A stretch of DNA of 7,094 nt from Pseudomonadota bacterium (lineage in GTDB: Bacteria; Pseudomonadota; Gammaproteobacteria; Xanthomonadales; Rhodanobacteraceae): NCBI GenBank assembly GCA_021783385.1, contig JAJXTX010000090.1:2457-9550 (forward strand), read 5' to 3'. Both the position numbers and the translations under genes were made by a program. This document shows positions 5,860 through 7,094 of the stretch, piece after piece; the stretch's first letter is position 1, and each line of letters opens with the position of its first letter. The notes beneath the pieces were generated by a model. That model worked only from the letters and a program-made list of their open reading frames with translations, was not told the DNA's origin and did no database searches.

Positions 5860-7094
5860 GCGTCCAGCGCCGCGAGCCGCGCGGCGAGTTCGGGCAGGCG
5901 CAGGTCGTGCCCCGCGCCGGGCGAGGTGCGCGCCGCGAGGCTGGCCTCCGGCGTGCGCCCTGCCCCGGCCGACGCCGCCGTCTCGGCCGCGGCGCGGTAG
6001 GCGTCGCGGAACGGCACGCCGGCGGCGGCCTGCTCGATCGCCACGTCGGTGGCGTACATCGCCGGCTCGATCGCCGCGCGCATCGGCGCCGCGTTCCACT
6101 GCATCCGCGCCAGCAGGTCCGGCACCAGCGCCAGCGCGCCCAGGCCATGGCGGCAGCCGTGGAACAGTGCGCCCTTGGAGAACTGCAGGTCGCGCTGGTA
6201 GCCCGAGGGCAGCGACAGCAGCTGCTCGATCTCGGTGCGCGCGGCGGCCACGCTGGCGTAGCTGGCGCGCAGCAGTTCGACCACGTCCGGATTGCGCTTG
6301 TTCGGCATGATCGAGCTGCCGGTGGTGTACTCCGGCGGCAGGCTGACAAAGTTGAATTCGGCGGTGGTGAACAGCGACAGGTCCCAAGCCAGCCGGCGCA
6401 GGTCGAGCAGCGCGCTGGCGACCGCCTCCAGCACCGCCATCTCGAACTTGCCGCGCGACAGCTGCGCGTAGATCGGCGAGATCTGCATCCGCGCGAAACC
6501 CAGCGCCGCGGTGGTGTGCTCGCGATCGAGCTGCAGGTTGACGCCGTAGCCGGCGGCGGTGCCGAGCGGGTTGGCGTCGATCCATGCCGATGTCTGTTTC
6601 GCGCGCCACGCGTTGTCGATGAAGCCCTCGGCGAAGCCGGCGAACCACATCGCGGTGGACGACACCACCGCGCGCTGCAAGTGGGTGTACCCGGGCAGCG
6701 GCAGCGCCGGCTGCGCGGCGCGCTCCAGGCAGACCTGCGCGATCGCGCGGCAGTGTGTCTGCAGCGTCGCCAGCTGTTCCTTCAGCCACAGCCGCGTGGC
6801 CACCAGGATCTGGTCGTTGCGGCTGCGCCCGGTGTGCACGCGGCGGCCGGCATCGCCGAGGCGCTCGGTGAGCCGCGCCTCGATCGCCGAATGGCCGTCC
6901 TCGTGGCGCTCATCCAGCACAAAACTGCCGCTGGCGAAATCCGCGGCCAGCGCATCCAGCTCGCGCTTCAGCGCCACCGCCTCGTCGGCGCTGACCACGC
7001 CGATGTTGGCCAGCCCTTCCACGTGCGCCTTGCTGGCGCTGATGTCGTGCAGGAAGAATTCGCGATCCAGCAGCACGTCGTCGCCGGCGAGGAA
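5856..7094 (-). CDS. argH: Argininosuccinate lyase (N-terminus outside window)
   Basis: ArgH splits argininosuccinate into arginine and fumarate, the last step of arginine synthesis; it acts as a cytosolic homotetramer. 412 residues are visible. The frame stays open to the right edge (the sequence there reads [14 protein letters not shown]), so the true start lies beyond 7094 with probably some 20 residues missing; the GTG at 7076 is an internal valine codon. Family marks are [17 protein letters not shown] with the catalytic-region histidine encoded at 6683-6681, [22 protein letters not shown], and the fumarate lyase signature [12 protein letters not shown] (6320-6285), whose loop carries the catalytic serine. 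A C-terminal [10 protein letters not shown] stretch follows. After THLQRA the sequence is [16 protein letters not shown] where E. coli and human enzymes continue QPV/QPI; this looks like the xanthomonad form. The gene overlaps proB by four bases and heads the visible argH-proB-proA unit; upstream arg genes would be expected past the right edge. Confidence 0.96.
   Translation of the reverse strand, partial: FLAGDDVLLDREFFLHDISASKAHVEGLANIGVVSADEAVALKRELDALAADFASGSFVLDERHEDGHSAIEARLTERLGDAGRRVHTGRSRNDQILVATRLWLKEQLATLQTHCRAIAQVCLERAAQPALPLPGYTHLQRAVVSSTAMWFAGFAEGFIDNAWRAKQTSAWIDANPLGTAAGYGVNLQLDREHTTAALGFARMQISPIYAQLSRGKFEMAVLEAVASALLDLRRLAWDLSLFTTAEFNFVSLPPEYTTGSSIMPNKRNPDVVELLRASYASVAAARTEIEQLLSLPSGYQRDLQFSKGALFHGCRHGLGALALVPDLLARMQWNAAPMRAAIEPAMYATDVAIEQAAAGVPFRDAYRAAAETAASAGAGRTPEASLAARTSPGAGHDLRLPELAARLAALDA

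Noticed and set aside
4408..6000. A 530-residue open frame on the + strand opposite argH/proB/proA
   Set aside because: It spans two gene junctions, is rich in Arg/Gln/His/Ala and has no motifs. It is explained by codon bias of the real - strand genes.
1..7094. Search for a hidden new system, mobile element, CRISPR array, tRNA or foreign island
   Set aside because: Nearly all bases belong to well-known metabolic genes of uniform composition with short gaps. I saw no direct terminal repeats, spaced repeats, transposase motifs or cloverleaf-like sequence.

Overview
The window is high-GC, ordinary chromosomal DNA. It most likely comes from a gammaproteobacterium of the Xanthomonadales/Lysobacterales group (Xanthomonas, Lysobacter, Rhodanobacter or Dyella type). 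Two things suggest this: the tightly overlapping argH-proB-proA order, which I recall as the end of the xanthomonad arginine cluster, and an ArgH whose sequence after the catalytic histidine looks like the xanthomonad form. The genus is inferred from memory of these families, not from a search.

Layout: two gene sets converge at about 3.43 kb. On the + strand lie the 3' part of a kynureninase gene (1-771, cut by the left edge), a PaiA-like GNAT acetyltransferase (859-1380) and a complete gene for an exported gamma-glutamyltransferase (1635-3410). On the - strand, read from the right edge inward, lie argH (7094-5856, start outside the window), proB (5859-4711) and proA (4714-3452). A perfect 11-bp hairpin (3424-3450) separates ggt from proA and is placed to stop transcription from both sides. 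The two larger + strand gaps (772-858 and 1381-1634) each hold a GC-rich hairpin near the preceding stop codon. I see no convincing promoter in either.

How the genes work together: argH-proB-proA form one translationally coupled unit, with a 4-base ATGA overlap at both junctions. It joins the last step of arginine synthesis to the first two enzymes of proline synthesis, both pathways starting from glutamate. The + strand genes deal with breakdown or modification of nitrogen compounds: kynurenine cleavage, probable polyamine N-acetylation, and periplasmic gamma-glutamyl hydrolysis or transfer that releases glutamate. They need not be co-transcribed, since each gap carries a hairpin.

I found no mobile element, tRNA, rRNA, CRISPR array, prophage remnant or clearly new system. 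The notable points are small: a four-cysteine pattern and a Tyr-to-Phe change in the lid loop of the gamma-glutamyltransferase, the double ATGA coupling, the PaiA-like assignment, and the hairpins.
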